Shown: positions 33,866 through 45,848 of the stretch, one piece after another | Numbering within the stretch: position 1 is the first letter of the stretch | Layout: each line of letters begins with the position of its first letter | Assembly: GCA_027574665.1 (NCBI GenBank) | Contig: CM050666.1 | Coordinates: 4,464,001-4,528,000, forward strand | Length of the DNA: 64,000 nt | Reading direction: 5' to 3' | Origin: Rhynochetos jubatus | Lineage: Eukaryota; Chordata; Aves; Eurypygiformes; Rhynochetidae | The notes under the pieces: model-generated | Database searches by the model: none | Seen by the model: the letters and a program-made list of their open reading frames with translations, nothing else | What the model was told of the DNA's origin: nothing | Made by a program: the position numbers and the translations under genes

Positions 33866-33893
33866 GGGGTCAGGGAGCAGGGGGGAGCAGGGG
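33866..33893 (+). promoter_or_regulatory. Canonical G-quadruplex motif, + strand
   Basis: G runs of 4, 3, 6 and 4 separated by TCA, AGCA and AGCA fit the canonical G3+N1-7 pattern. It sits in a locally GC-richer segment (about 33700-33960) with a degenerate GGGAGCA minirepeat. Confidence 0.75.
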
Positions 33894-33969
33894 AGAGCAG
33901 GCTGTGCTGGAAGGGAGCAGAGGGTCAGAGCAGATTGCGCGTCTCCTGCTCCGTGCCTGAGATTTGACA

Positions 33970-36080
33970 GGTCTGCATTCTTGGCTGAAGGGATCTGGCT
34001 GTACGATCGATTCCTGGAGAGGGGTGGGTAAATTCACAGCTTGGCTGCCTGGAGGAAAGGCTGTTCCTTTGAAAAAGTCTTTTGATGGTTAAGCAAGTCA
34101 CCTCCTACAACCTGAACATAGTCCCATGGTAAGTGAGATCAGCAATAGAGGAGGAAATCAACCATACAAACAGAATCAACTCCCCAGTTCCTTCTCCAAA
34201 CATGTTTGTCTTTTTTTTTCATCCAGGAGGTGCTTTGAAGCTGTGACTGTAGAAGTACTTGGGTTCCCTGCAAGGGACAGCAATAGGAAATCTTGCCTGG
34301 CTCATTTGCCTAAGCTGATTTGTTGTAATGAAATTGTCCTGCTACATAAGCACTTTCTGCATGGGCAGAAAGCAGTTTGATGGGTGCCAGCTTGGTGACT
34401 TCACCCAAACAAGGCATGCAAAGCCAAGAGCATTTTTTTAGGCTAAAAAGAGCAAAGTCTGCAGGTTGTAAATTGCTAGGCAAGGTGATAAATGGTAGGT
34501 GAGCTGGCCAATATGATCTGTCTGGAAAGCTGAAAAGAATCCTGCCTTCTCATGAGCCTAAAATACTTCGTTTTTCTTATTTTCCAGCTATGTGCCACAT
34601 CCATTCACTTGCCAAAATGTTTGTTCTCTAGTCTGTGCTTCTGTCTTGCAGCTGCTGACAAAACTGGCCTTTCCAAATCTCCCTGGCAAAAGGGAAATAA
34701 GTTTCTTGCATTTGGTGTGCTGTGCTAGGGCAGCTGTGTCCTTACAGTGGTGTCTGGCTGTCCAGTTTACATGTGAGTTATAAATAAGGGTGGGTTATTT
34801 GCCCGAGGATGCTGGAGAGGGTTCAGACAGATGTTTGCTGTGATGGTGGAACCAGTGTGGATCATTGTGTCTGCAGTGGGCTGGAGGGGACATTCTTGGT
34901 GTGGGGTGCTTGGACGAGGTCAGGCTGGGACAATGTCCTCAGCAGAGGAAAGGTGTCCCAGCACTCTCTTGACACGCAGAAGTTGTGATGGACCTACAGT
35001 GGTGGTGCAGGAATTTAGGAAACCTTATTTCCCTATTTGAGGATTGTGTCTTGAACCATGTAGGCCTTCTCAGGTCTGTCTATTGGTATGTTAGCCAGTG
35101 TCTTGAACCTGTTTGGCTCTCCTGGGGAGCTGTTGAGGGCTTGACTAAAGCAACAGACTGCAGTGAGGCTACTACTCTGGTTGCTGTGAAAGCAGAGGAA
35201 GACATTAAACCAGCCTGCTCGTGAGCCTGTCCTGTCCCCTTTCCCAGCTGTAACTCATGTGTCATTCCTCCCCACCCAGGCTCTGGCAGGATACTTTGCT
35301 TTGGCCATGATTGCTGTCCACCCTCCAATTCAGCCAGCTTCCCCAGCCACTCAGTGCTGTGGCCTCTCCAGGGCTGTCACCTCCCCTTTAGTGTTTCCTA
35401 GTGTGATGTACATGCTCCCAGGCTTATGGTAGGGAGGTACTGCATTATCACACCCCTCCGTGCCCCCAAGCCTGGCATTTATTATTTGCTGAGGCTTTCT
35501 TTAGCCAGCCTAAGACACTGCAGGGAAGTCCTCTCTAGGCCTGGGTTGGCCAAAACTTCGGCGGGTGGAAAATCTCCAGAGACTGAATGTTGAGACTTCT
35601 CAGACGATGGTCCCTTTGATTTCCACTTAAGAACAAGTTAAAGAGCTAATTTTGATTATGACATCTCTGTCCTTGCAAAATACCCCCTCACTAAAAGGCA
35701 TAGGCCTGAATCTTAGGGCCAGATTTTCCTTTGTATTTTATCTTGTGCCGTCATTTACAGCTCTAAAAATGTCTGTAAATATGCTCAGTTTCATGCTCTA
35801 TTCTCCTTTCAGCCTCTATGTGGTTGAACAGATCCCCTCAAACATCTCAAAGGCTTTTAGGCACCTAATTTTCACTAGTGGGTGTTTAATGCCTAAACAC
35901 CATTAGGTTTGGGTCCAGCTTGCTTCACTTCAACCCGTTTTTGTTACACAAGAGAGTATCTACGGTGGCTGGAGGAGTCCCTGAGCTGAGGTCTGGGAAA
36001 TCCCAGGTGGGCTCTTCTCCAGCTGCTGATGAACGTTAACCATCGGGTTTGTGCCACGGCAAGAAGCCTGCAGGAGATCC
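33970..36080. other. Intergenic, nothing recognised
   Basis: No gene or repeat family recognised. An overlapping GATA/T-box word at 35445-35454 is listed separately. Confidence 0.5.
35445..35454. promoter_or_regulatory. Overlapping GATA and T-box half sites
   Basis: TTATCACACC joins a GATA core (TTATC, 35445-35449) with a T-box core (TCACACC, 35448-35454) sharing two bases. Suggestive only. Confidence 0.22.
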
Positions 36081-36084
36081 AAGC

Positions 36085-36235
36085 TAAATCCTACACTAAT
36101 GTTAATCCAATCAAAGGTGACTGCTGAGAAATCAGCCTCATTTTCCAGCTGTTCATTGCAAGCAGAGGAAGTTCCAGGTTGCTCAAGTACATTCACAGAT
36201 CTTTTAAAGCACCATTGAGCGTGAATAGCCATCAG
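36085..36235. promoter_or_regulatory. Short candidate conserved element
   Basis: ACTAATGTTAATCCAATCAA followed by AGGTGAC combines homeodomain-, TCF/LEF- and T-box-like words in 40 bp, followed by GAGGAAGTTCC. Weak, texture-based call. Confidence 0.25.
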
Positions 36236-36239
36236 GACT

Positions 36240-37440
36240 CATCCAGGACAAAGACAGCTGTCAGCTGCCTAAATGTGTAACCTTAACACCCCTGCCACCC
36301 AGCCCCAGCCAGGTGTCATGACAAGCTTGTTCCCAGCAGGTTTCTGGTGGTCACATGGACATATTGCATTTGTGGGAATGGGGATCCAGCTGAAATGCTC
36401 TATGAAAATTGGAATATCTTTGACTTAATGAAGTATTATGAACTACCCCTTCACTTTAGGAATAATGCTTAGGCCTTTTCTATTTTTGTCCTTTGGAGTG
36501 ACTCTTTACTACCTGGGATAACCAGGTGATGGGACTCCAGCATCTATCTGGCATCCTGTGTCCCTGAAAAAGCAACTATAATTCCTGTCATGCCTTGGGG
36601 ATTTCTTGGTAGGTCACAGGAAAGCAGGTCTGAAGTTTTGCTCTGTTTAATGTACATCAAAATGTCACCAACAGTGGAGATGCTTTAAAACAGGTATTCT
36701 AGAGGGAGCTCTTCAACTGGTATGAAAAGCTTTGTTCCCTTTATTTTTTCTTGGCTGTGTCCATTTAGTGCAACAAAAGGCTTGACCAGGTCATTCTTCA
36801 ACTTATTTGGTTGAAAAAGAGATTTTTCCCCAATGCTAAGTCAATGAACAACTCTGTCAAACTGTTACCTTCTGACAGCATCTTTGCCTGGGACAACATA
36901 AAAACACCACCAGGAGGTAAGACCAAAGGTCCATCAGATTTCCCTTTGGAGGGGTACTGTTCCATGAATCTTGCAAATACAGGTGACATCCCTCACCTGG
37001 GAAGGTTGTTTCTCCAGGCTGAAGCTCACCTCTTGCACTTTGGTGGTGCTGACCCCTGCCATCACCACAGTTGTGGGGAACTCAGTTGCAAGTTTTGTGA
37101 GCGGGGATGGTGTTCATGCTCTCCCTTGATTTTTTTTTTTTTTTTAATCATTGCTAACTTAAGCAACCAGAAGACTGTAGCACACATTGCAACATTTGTT
37201 TTTCAAGGTTTTCTTCTCAGTCATAGAAAATACCTTTAACAAAAACTCCCTTTCGAAGGACTTCTTGAGACTGAAGCTTAGAACACGTGCCAATCTCCTG
37301 ACCTGCAGTTCTGGCTTGGCCTTCTAGATGGAGATGATACATCTTTTAAGTCAGGTCTGTATCTTGCAGCCCTAAACCACAATCTAGACTTGTTCTGGCC
37401 TAGTGCCTTTTGGAAAGAGTAGATCTGTTAGAGGCCATGC
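36240..37440. other. Intergenic, nothing recognised
   Basis: Holds a T16 tract at 37130-37145. The 142-codon frame at 36811-37239 runs through that tract (poly-Phe) and is not a plausible gene. Confidence 0.5.
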
Positions 37441-37469
37441 TGTGTAGACATCAGAAAAGACAGCCTGGT

Positions 37470-37772
37470 TCAGATCAAAGGTGCATCTAGCCCAATATCC
37501 TGTCTCTAATGGTGCCAGCAGCAAATGCTTAGGGAAAGATATAAGACCATGGCAAGTCCCTGGTGATACTTCCTATGGCCCTTCCAACCCATGGCAATTT
37601 GCAGCTGAAGGACTTCCTGAGCTATGGGTCATATCCGCATCCTTGTGTGTAATCACCCTTGATGGATCTTTCTATGTCTTTAATTGTTATTTGAACCCAT
37701 TTATGCTTTTGGCTTTTACAATGGCCTATGACAATGAGTTCTACCACTTAATTATGTGCTGGATAAAAACAT
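37470..37772. repeat. Old interspersed repeat (CR1/SINE-type, sauropsid)
   Basis: Phrases such as GCCCAATATCCTGTCTCTAA, ATACTTCCTATGGCCC, CTTCCTGAGCTATGGGTCAT, CATCCTTGTGTGTAATCACC, TGAACCCATTTATGC and GAGTTCTACCACTTAATTAT match a dispersed repeat I know from turtle, crocodile and bird DNA, likely a CR1-related 3' region or its SINE. I cannot fix family or orientation. A 97-codon open frame across it is not a gene. Confidence 0.55.
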
Positions 37773-37774
37773 AA

Positions 37775-37960
37775 CCATAAATCATAATAGCCTTCAATTA
37801 TAATAAAAGCCTGGTGTTTGGATAAGATTGCCAGCATGGATAAAGTCTACATAATTATGTTAATGTATTATGTCTACAGCAATGGGAGCCTCATACCAAA
37901 GCGTGGGGAATAAATACGACCAGTTTATGGCAAGATCTTCAAGAGAGACTGGTAATTCGG
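37775..37960. promoter_or_regulatory. AT-rich candidate element with two GATA words
   Basis: GGATAAGATTG near 37818 and GGATAAAGTC near 37837, with CAATTATAATAAAAG, TACATAATTATGTTAATGTA and a GGAATAAATACGACC stretch. It directly follows the old repeat but is unlike it. Confidence 0.3.
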
Positions 37961-38980
37961 GATCCTTCAGCTCTCAGCTGCCTGATGGCTTGAGCTTTGG
38001 CAGGGTCTGGTTTGTACAGAGCTGTCCATCTGTTTCCTTTTTCCCCGTGCAGTTAGGAGGAAAGGTTTATCCATCTTTGCAGACTGCTGTGGTCTCTTTT
38101 GTTTAAGGAGAAAGGTCAGAGTAGTGGATACTTTTCCTCTGACTTTCACTTCCCCATGAATCTGCAAAGGCTTGAGGAGCAAGTCTGCTCCTCACAGCAG
38201 TGGTGTTTTGAACTTGCCCTCAGATTCCCCGCTTATGGTTCATCCTGGAAGAGCTTCCCTGTGAAAACAAGCATTGCCTTGGGCTTATTACTCTTGGGCC
38301 ACAGAGGAAAGCCTGACTCTGCTGGGAAATCAATTGCTGGGTAGGTCTTTACTGTAAGAAAAGGAAGAGCTTGCATCTGTTTTGAAGACCCACCTCACCC
38401 ACCACCCTTTTGTCTCTGTGCAAACCTGGACTAACAAGTACTTGCTGGAAAAAAAAAGCCCAGAGAGGCTGGGATGAGCCCACACTCATTCAGCCACAGC
38501 CTGAGGTACCCTGAGGCATGGGAGACTGAGGTCTGCCTCTGGTCCCCCACCCTGTAGATGACTCTCTCGAGGGCTTCCCATCCATCAGAGCAGTGTAACT
38601 AGAAGACTTGCTCTGAAGTTTGGCCTTCATGTGGTAGGGGAACATGTCCTGTGTCCTCAAGGCAAATCTGAGAGATCTGATCTGCTTCTTCCTGGCATTT
38701 TTACTTTCCTTTTCCAAGAATTGATTTTTTTGGGGGGTGACAGTGGCAAAGTGCATGTACTTATGCTGTTTTCTGAAGGAAAAAATAAACCCCACAACCT
38801 TTTGTTTTTCCTCAGGGTGCTGGTAACCTTAGGACCACCAGCTACTCAGAGTTCTGGGCAGTTTTCTGCTGTGAGTTTTGGGGGGAAGAAAGGGGGTCTG
38901 GTTGCTTAATTCTTCTAGCTAAGTAAAATCATCTGCACTGGTAAATTCTCCAGGAGATGTACAGTTCACTGCTTGTCAGG
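37961..38980. other. Intergenic, nothing recognised
   Basis: Ordinary sequence with short open frames. No repeat family or RNA recognised. Confidence 0.5.
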
Positions 38981-38984
38981 CCAG

Positions 38985-39180
38985 GATATTAAATTAAGCA
39001 ATTTTCATCAGATAACACATCTTCTGGTTCATGTAAAATGTCCAGCAAATCGCTGCACTCATAATTCAGCCTGATTGAAAGTGAGCTGCTAATCCATTTC
39101 ACTTTGGAGATACGCAAGAGCATGGCAGAGGGGCCATCTCTGCGGGAGACTCCCGTTTGCAGCCATGCACGTGAATGCGC
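38985..39180. promoter_or_regulatory. Candidate conserved element
   Basis: AT-rich block with ATTAAATTAAGCAATTTTC, ATCAGATAACAC (GATA), AATTCAGCCTGATTGAAAG and CTAATCCATTTCAC. A minus-strand frame reads through it (73 codons), but nothing in it is recognisable as protein. Confidence 0.28.
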
Positions 39181-39574
39181 TCCCCTTGGGCTCTCCTCCC
39201 TGCTCTGCAACCCCCTGCAAGGGCAGGCAGATAGTGCTGCTCTTGCTGCCAGTCTTTGCTGACCCTTTCAGTGCTATGTAGCGTGGCCCGGATTAGCTGC
39301 TACGCGGGGAATCCTTTTAAGCGATGAAACCTGCGTTTTGGGAAATCATTCTGCTTCGTTTCCCTCCTGACAGATGTGGATGGTGGAAATCTCTGGGAAG
39401 GCTCATCCCTGCGTTTGCATCCTATCGCTTCCCTCAGTAGCCCTGAGCTCCTGCCCCAGCCAGAGCTTTGCCATCCTTGCCAGCCCATGGGAAGGTCTTG
39501 CCCAGTGATGCCAGGCCTCTCTGCAATGCCAACCCATTGCAGCCAAACTGGGTACCCAGTGGTAGAGCGTGAGT

Positions 39575-39800
39575 TTCAACATTCATAATTTATAACCTGG
39601 GATGCATCATGAAAGCATCTGAAAAATCTGCAAGTGTTCTGGTTGTCGTTAGCAATAATAATGATAATAGCGCTAGTAGGGGAACTTTTTAATTGCAGAT
39701 GGTTTATGGGTTCACATTGTTCCAGCCTCCCCAAACAGGAGACTGGGAACCATTCCCCATTTCTTCTATTTATTGTTTAATTAAAGCAGTGTTACCCTGT
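39575..39800. promoter_or_regulatory. Weak candidate conserved element
   Basis: ATTCATAATTTATAACC, GCAATAATAATGATAATAGC and TTTTTAATTGCAGATGG give homeodomain- and GATA-like words in an AT-rich patch. Confidence 0.22.
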
Positions 39801-40206
39801 AATTACATGACTCTAGAAGCTGGGGCTCGGAGAAAAACAAAAATATCTTCTGTCATGAGGTTCAGGAGAGGGACACAGGTTCTTTCCCAGGGTCAGCCTG
39901 TCTTGGAAGGAGCCTTTCTCCTAACACACTAGACACAAACGGTTGCAGCTACCTCGGGTGAACTGGGCATTTGCCTTTATGGGTATCCATGGCCCATTGG
40001 GGACCACGTGCCATCAAACACCTGGGGAGTGGAGATGCAATATAAAGCATCTAACCCAACTCATTTCCCTTTAGCCAAGGTGGAAAATACCCATCTTCAG
40101 AGCAAGAGACATGAGCCAGGGGCAGCTCCGCATCTCTCTAACACGATTAGCAAACCGGACGTGAATTGCTTCATTAAAGCCAAACAATCCTGGGCAACCA
40201 CATCAT

Positions 40207-40214
40207 TATAAAAG
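40207..40214 (+). promoter_or_regulatory. TATA-box-like site beside a CpG-rich segment
   Basis: TATAAAAG, a good TATA match, is followed from about 40230 by the most CpG-rich segment of the intergenic region (to about 40640: GCGCGGAG, CCGCGGGG, CCGGACGG). Together they could be a promoter of an unannotated non-coding transcript on the + strand. No coding sequence follows. Confidence 0.25.
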
Positions 40215-40229
40215 ACCCAGGAAATCCTA

Positions 40230-40640
40230 TAGCCGGGCAGAGCAGAGATGCTCCCCCTCCCCCTGTGAGCAGAGCCTTCCTCTTCAAAACCCAGTGACCT
40301 TATGCTCGCTTGCTCCCCAACTCCTGCTGCTTCGCTGCGAGGCAAAAGCCCTGTGTGATGCGCGGAGGGGTTGGGCTTTATTGCCTCCTTCCCCTCCGCG
40401 GGGAGCCCGTTTTCAAAGTCCATCTCTCCGTATCCAGCCCTGCCCGCTTGTAAAAGGACTCGCAGCAAAATAAAATGACAGGTGAACAATCCCACACGAC
40501 CGGGTCCTGTCCGGACGGGAGGTTTGGGGCTCGGTGATGAACAGCAGCAGTTTCTGTCTTGGGCAGAGCAGGACAGGTGGTGAGGGAAGCAGAGGGACAG
40601 CGGTGCCAGGCTGCTGCAAACGAGCCGCAATTAGGCTCAC
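40230..40640. other. CpG-richer segment
   Basis: Locally raised CpG density compared with the flanks. A 177-codon minus-strand open frame spans it (40097-40630); GC-rich DNA favours long frames and it shows no known motif. A CpG island would need counting. Confidence 0.35.
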
Positions 40641-41039
40641 TGTTATTTCTTTGGTGCATATATATATTGCAGATAAAGTCTATGTCTCTACAAAGTCACT
40701 CTCTGTACTATTATAACACCACAATCATATCTCTCTATATATCACCAAACTTTGAATGTTTTACTTATATATAATAACAGCAAGGGGTTTTCTTTCCTTA
40801 CTCGGACCTGAGCGCACCATCAGCGTTTTCACAGCCGTTCCCGCTTGGCTTCTTCCCACTCAGCCTCTTGTTACATCTCACCAGTGCATCCTTGCTCCCA
40901 CTGCTCAGTGCCGTGAGGATCCTGGCTTCATGCTCTGCTGCTTGGAAAAATCCTGCCCCGAGTCTTTTTTGGGTCCCAGCTCCTTAAAACCTCTTTGCAA
41001 ATCCCACAAAATTGTAAAAGAACTAGGAGGAGTTTTGCC

Positions 41040-41490
41040 TTAATAGAGCTGGATTTAACCTGTTGTTGCCTTTATCAGCTGCTCTGGAAAGAAAATCAGG
41101 TTGAAACGGAGTCAGGTGCTTGGCAAATGTTCCTCTCCTCTCCATATTTCAGTGCTAACATCAATGACTTTCTGTCTGTTGGTTCAGTCCATATTAGCTG
41201 CGTGTGGATTTGCATGTCACTATTAATTGCAGAGCAAATTAACCTACTTCAGACCATATGTTGCTGCACTAATGTATGCAAATGCGGTGTTAGCGACTGT
41301 AAAAGAAAAAAAATGAAAGCACAGTTGGGCTCATATTATTGCCAAGAGATTAAATGCCAATGCTTAAAAAATTGGCAGCATTTCCACAATGGGACTTTTG
41401 TCGTATAATGTCATATCTACTGGGATTATCCTTTTAAAAAATTGGCAGTGTCCTCGGCAAATGCAGCCTCTAGCTTATAATTTTTCTTTT
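41040..41490. promoter_or_regulatory. Strong candidate conserved element with two octamers
   Basis: ATTTGCAT near 41210 and its reverse complement ATGCAAAT near 41276 are exact POU octamers about 65 bp apart on opposite strands. Around them are CACTATTAATTGC, GCAAATTAACC, CATATTATTGCC and a repeated AAAAAATTGGCAG word (about 41367 and 41437). The texture is typical of ultraconserved developmental enhancers. This is among my best candidates. Function unproven. Confidence 0.42.
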
Positions 41491-41499
41491 ATCTTTTTT

Positions 41500-42130
41500 G
41501 GCAGCTGCACGAAGAAATCTCTTTGCCATTTCCAGACTGGAGACCTTTTGTTTTTATACAGCAAAGTACCAGTTCTGCAAGCGACAGATTTCTCCACTCA
41601 GCATCTTTGGGACACCCATTGATCAATGACAAGGAATTTAAGTAAGAGGAGGGGTGACTTGGAAAATAAACTCTTCACATTCAACTGACGAAGTGGGAAA
41701 CATCCGCTGCTGGCCTATCTCCACCGACTTTGATGGAGTTGTGCCAGCACGGAGTTTGGCCCGGCGTCTTTCAAGTCATTATTCTTTCATTGGTTATTTG
41801 CTAGAGTGTATTGAAAGCCTGAGTTTTACATCTGCTTCCTCACGGACTTTCTTCCCTTCTATGATGAGTACACTTTGTTTTCAGATTTGGCTTTCACAAG
41901 GCCCGTGTTGCAAACCCCAGTTTAATGGTGAACAGGTTTTTTTGGGGGAATTGTGGGCCATGTGCGCACACAGGTATGTACGAGGTTTGTTATTCTAGAG
42001 ACGCTCCTCAGCAATGAGCTATTTTTATGTTGCTGGAAAAAAATTAAATGCAGAAAAATTGGCTCTGAAGGAAAAACAACATATATGAAAGCTTTTGCCT
42101 TTTTTTTCCCTTCAGTTTTTTAAAAGCAGA
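41500..42130. other. Intergenic, possibly continuing the conserved block
   Basis: AT-leaning sequence with no repeats. TTTGATGG and CTTTCAAGTCATTATTC words occur. No gene seen. Confidence 0.4.
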
Positions 42131-42174
42131 AATTAGTTGCAAAGATGCAGGCATCTTAAGGGCTGTCTAGTCTG

Positions 42175-42300
42175 CCTGCAGTTTAGATAATTGTCAATTA
42201 AATATAAACAATGTTAATTATTATAATTATAATTAATTATAAAAAGTAATTATAAATAAGTCAATTGTTCAGATAACAATTAATTATCTTGCTTCTCTCC
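42175..42300. promoter_or_regulatory. Homeodomain-word array (TAATTA cluster)
   Basis: Very AT-rich stretch with repeated TAATTA/ATAATTAT words (e.g. 42214-42245), GATAATTGTC near 42186 and CAGATAACAATTAATTATC near 42273 containing a GATA word. It could be a homeodomain-binding array or simple AT-rich drift. Confidence 0.3.
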
Positions 42301-45120
42301 CTAGGGCCCCGTTTCCCAACAGCTCTTGAGGACACGCTCATCCTTGATGACCTAAGCCAAGCTCCCTCCGCCGCTGACCTCACCCTCTCTGTGGTAGTAG
42401 TTGGGACTGTGAGAGCTCAGCGATGCCTTTCATAACCTGAAGATTAAGCCAAGCTACTGAAAGGTAAGTAATTAAAAAGCCTATAAAATTACATTTGTTT
42501 TTAAAGGACTATCAACATTCCCAAAGCTAAAATTGTAGCTTTGTATTTGATGGCTGCCAGATTGTCAAAAGCAGAGGACGAATTTCAGATATAAAATGTT
42601 CCCTGCCCAACAGTAAGATCCCAACAGAGCCACAAACCGGGTAGACATTTGGGTCCCAGACGTGTTTAGGTATTAGCACGTGCAAAGAGGAGCCCATGGT
42701 GAAGCACCCAACCTCCTGCAGCAGGAGGAGGCTACAGGACCTGGAAGCTCCCTGGCAGAAAGTAGTTTTGTGGTGTGCAGGCAAAAGATATTTGGTTATG
42801 GGCTTCCCAAAGCAGGGGGCTTTGGAGAGAGGGGACAAAACCTGCCTGGTCGGCAATCTTCAGAAAGATGTACGCTCACAGATAATCTAAATCTTGTCAG
42901 CGTGTTTTCCGAGAGGATGGCTGAGGATGTTGCTCCTGAAAGAGCCGGATCACAGCCCCTTCTGCAAAGAGCAGACCCCAGAAGAGCCCTTGGTGGCCAG
43001 CAATAAAGGTGATCCAAAGCCCCTGATCCTCTGACAACAACAGTGGCTTGTAAGCATGTTTGGGGAGGGCTTACCCCTCCTTCGCAACAAGAGTGTGTGT
43101 TTGGCTGTAAATTTCTTCCAGCTGTAAAGTCAGAGAAAACACTGATAAGCTCTCCTGCCCCCCCTGGCCCCCCAGCTGTGAATGATAGATTTACCAGAGG
43201 TAACTCAATGTATCAGTTCCCTTCTCCTCCACTGTTGGAGCATATGGAATATATTGTGGTCTGAGGGAAATACATCTCAAGAATTTCTCCTGTGTCTCTT
43301 CAGGAGCGTTCCAGAGTGGATTACAGCAGGTGTCACAAAACTGCACACTGAAGGCGGGTGAAGTGACCAGCCATAGTCAACTACACCCCAAATCATAGTA
43401 GACCCCTGTGTCAGGGGCCAAAATTTTGCTGTTGCTTGGGTTTGGGTGAGACTGGCAATGGAATCTCCAAAATACTGGAAGAAAAAGAGAGACGTTCCAA
43501 TGAGAGGGACAAGAAGGAAATATCTGAGACCTGCCTGGAAAAATCTGCTCCTGCAAAGCGTTTGATCCTGGGCTGTGATAAGCAGTTTCTGTAATGTGCT
43601 ATTTATTCTCTGCTCTCTGAGGAATAAAGCTGAAACATCCTTGTTACTCCTCTGCAGTAAGTGGGATTGCCTGGGAGATGGACTGGTAAAGGTGGATTAT
43701 AGGAGGTCTTTGGTTCTCAAGGAGTCCTCACATAAGTTTTTCTTTTAAGTTAGTAGCAATTTAGGTACTATCAGTGGTAATATTTTCAACTAAAAGCAAC
43801 AAGCTAAATTGTGGAGTTAACCAGCACCTTCTATTAAGGTACCCAGCACCAGGAAGGACAGAGTCATTCCCACAGGATACATAGACTCTGGTTTTTTTTT
43901 TCACTAGTGGCTACGATTCACTTTGGGTAAAAAGGGGATGAAGCTGAAACACCAGCGAAGGCACATCCATTACGAGTAGTCAGAGCTTAAGCTGCCAGGC
44001 TGATGGGAACTCAGAGTTGAGATAAAAATCTGTGCATTGACCCATGAGGCTGAATTATCCACTATATGGAAAACCACTGACCTAATCGTCTTCCAGGAAA
44101 AGGCACGGCGTATTGGAAAGTATACGGAGAGGCTTGGGAAGAAAATTGGGAAAGACAGACCATTTCTCCCACTGGAAGATCTGGGACCTACTGCAGTTTT
44201 GGAGTGGGTATTTCCAAAGTGCTTTTGCATGTGGAGGAGTTTTCTCCAGTGAAGTTTTCACCACAGCGCTGAGTAGACCCTGATTTACAGCCCTAAGAAC
44301 ATCCAGGATACCAGAATTGCATTTGGTTTCGTGTCAACCCTGGATGAAAAGGAGGGACTTAATGCAGGCTAGACCTGTGCCTGTCAGGCTTTCCTCCTGC
44401 CTTGGTCCATCCCTGCAGGTCTGCAGCATTTTCTGTTATTTCTGCCCTAATCAAGCCTGTACTGAACCTGGGAGTACCCTTTGCAGGGTACTGCCATGCA
44501 CCTGGGGTTGAGGGAAGCTGGACACCAGTGGGGATGTCAGCGGGTTTGCCTACAGTTGGGTTTTGTCCATATCCTTCCTTTTTATGTCTCTATAAATGGT
44601 ATCTGGGTGACATTCGAGGCTTAATGGCATTTGTCTGGGTTTTCTGGATGTCTTGTCAGAAATTCAGGTTGCATTTTTTTGGCCTGACAAATAATGTGAA
44701 GTCACCTACATGGCAACAGGGAATCACCACAGTCCTGGTCAGAGCCTGAGGCCGAGGAGGTAGGTTGGCCTATGGCCTCTCCATGCAGTGGTGTGTGCTG
44801 ATAAGCCCCTGCCCTGTGCTTGTATCAGGGGGCAGAGAGACTCCAGACTTCTTGTCTGGTGTTCTGGAAAAAGGGACGGTAACATCCCAGAACATGTGGG
44901 TAGGATGTGGGAACAGTAACAAAGCCTGTTCTTTGTGGAAGAAAACACCTCTGAAAAAGTGCCTGGGCAAAACAGTGCCTGTTTTTCCCTGACAAGACCC
45001 TTCACTGTGACTCTGTGTAACCCTGCATGTTAGGAAAGGCTGTGACGTGTAACCCTGTTGTGTGTCCCAGTGTATTTTAATTGCCAAAGTCTGAAAGCAC
45101 GTCTGGAGCCTGTCACTGAG
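42301..45120. other. Intergenic, nothing recognised
   Basis: About 2.8 kb with short frames only and no recognised repeat, RNA or gene. Confidence 0.5.
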
Positions 45121-45129
45121 CGATGTTGG

Positions 45130-45272
45130 ATGATGCATCAAGACCAGGCTGGATGAGGCTTGGAGCAACCTGGCCTAGTGGAAAGTGTCCCTGCCCATGG
45201 CAGGGGGGTTGGAACTGGGTGAACTTTAAGGTCCCTTCAACCCAAACCATTCTATGTTTCTATGATTCTATG
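45130..45272 (+). mobile_element. CR1 LINE 3' end, truncated
   Basis: Begins CATCAAGACCAGGCTGGATG and continues GCAACCTGGCCTAGTGGAAA, CCCATGGCAGGGGGGTTGGA and CAACCCAAACCATTCTATG, ending in the avian CR1 tail TTTCTATGATTCTATG. It is on the + strand and 5'-truncated to about 140 bp. It is closer to consensus than the copy at 4472. Confidence 0.92.
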
Positions 45273-45848
45273 CTAGCCACGCTGGAGGAGAGGGATTCTT
45301 CTCAAGTAACTCTCCTCATCTACAAATCAGATTTCCGATTGTCCAGGATCCATCCATAGACAATGGAGAGTGATCAGCAGCCCAAGAGATCATCCTTCAA
45401 ACCAACAGCCATTTTTAGGAGGGAAGAAAGAACTTTTGAGGTGTCAGTCCCTTCCCACTGTCTACAGATGTGGCCTGGCGACAGCCAACCCTTGATGGCC
45501 AACGTTGGGTAAACGACTCCCAGCCGGTATCAACCCAGGTGAGTCAAGACAGGGGCTGGAAGGGGCACTTTCAAACTGGGTTATGAACAAATTCCACTCA
45601 CTCTGAGTTTTATGTGAACTTGCTGCTAAACTAAGAAAGTTTAAAAGCTGGGGAGGTGTTGAACATCTCTACGTATAAGAGATGTCTAAGGATGTAAAAA
45701 AGTGCAACTTGAGTATCTTACACCTTGCCAGTGAGCCATGCTTAATGGGTCAGGCAGCAGAGGTGTAATGAAATCAATAGAGTTGGAGTGGAGATCTTTG
45801 CAGATCCAGCAACTGGGTGGTTTGTTGTTTTGTTTGGTGCTTCCCTCA

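Noticed and set aside
37481-37774. 97-codon + strand frame
   Set aside because: It runs through an old interspersed repeat.
38989-39210. 73-codon minus-strand frame with acidic, protein-like C-terminal residues
   Set aside because: Short, unsupported by splice sites, and better explained as an open frame through a candidate non-coding element.
40097-40630. 177-codon minus-strand frame
   Set aside because: Lies in the CpG-richer segment, where long frames arise readily. No motif.
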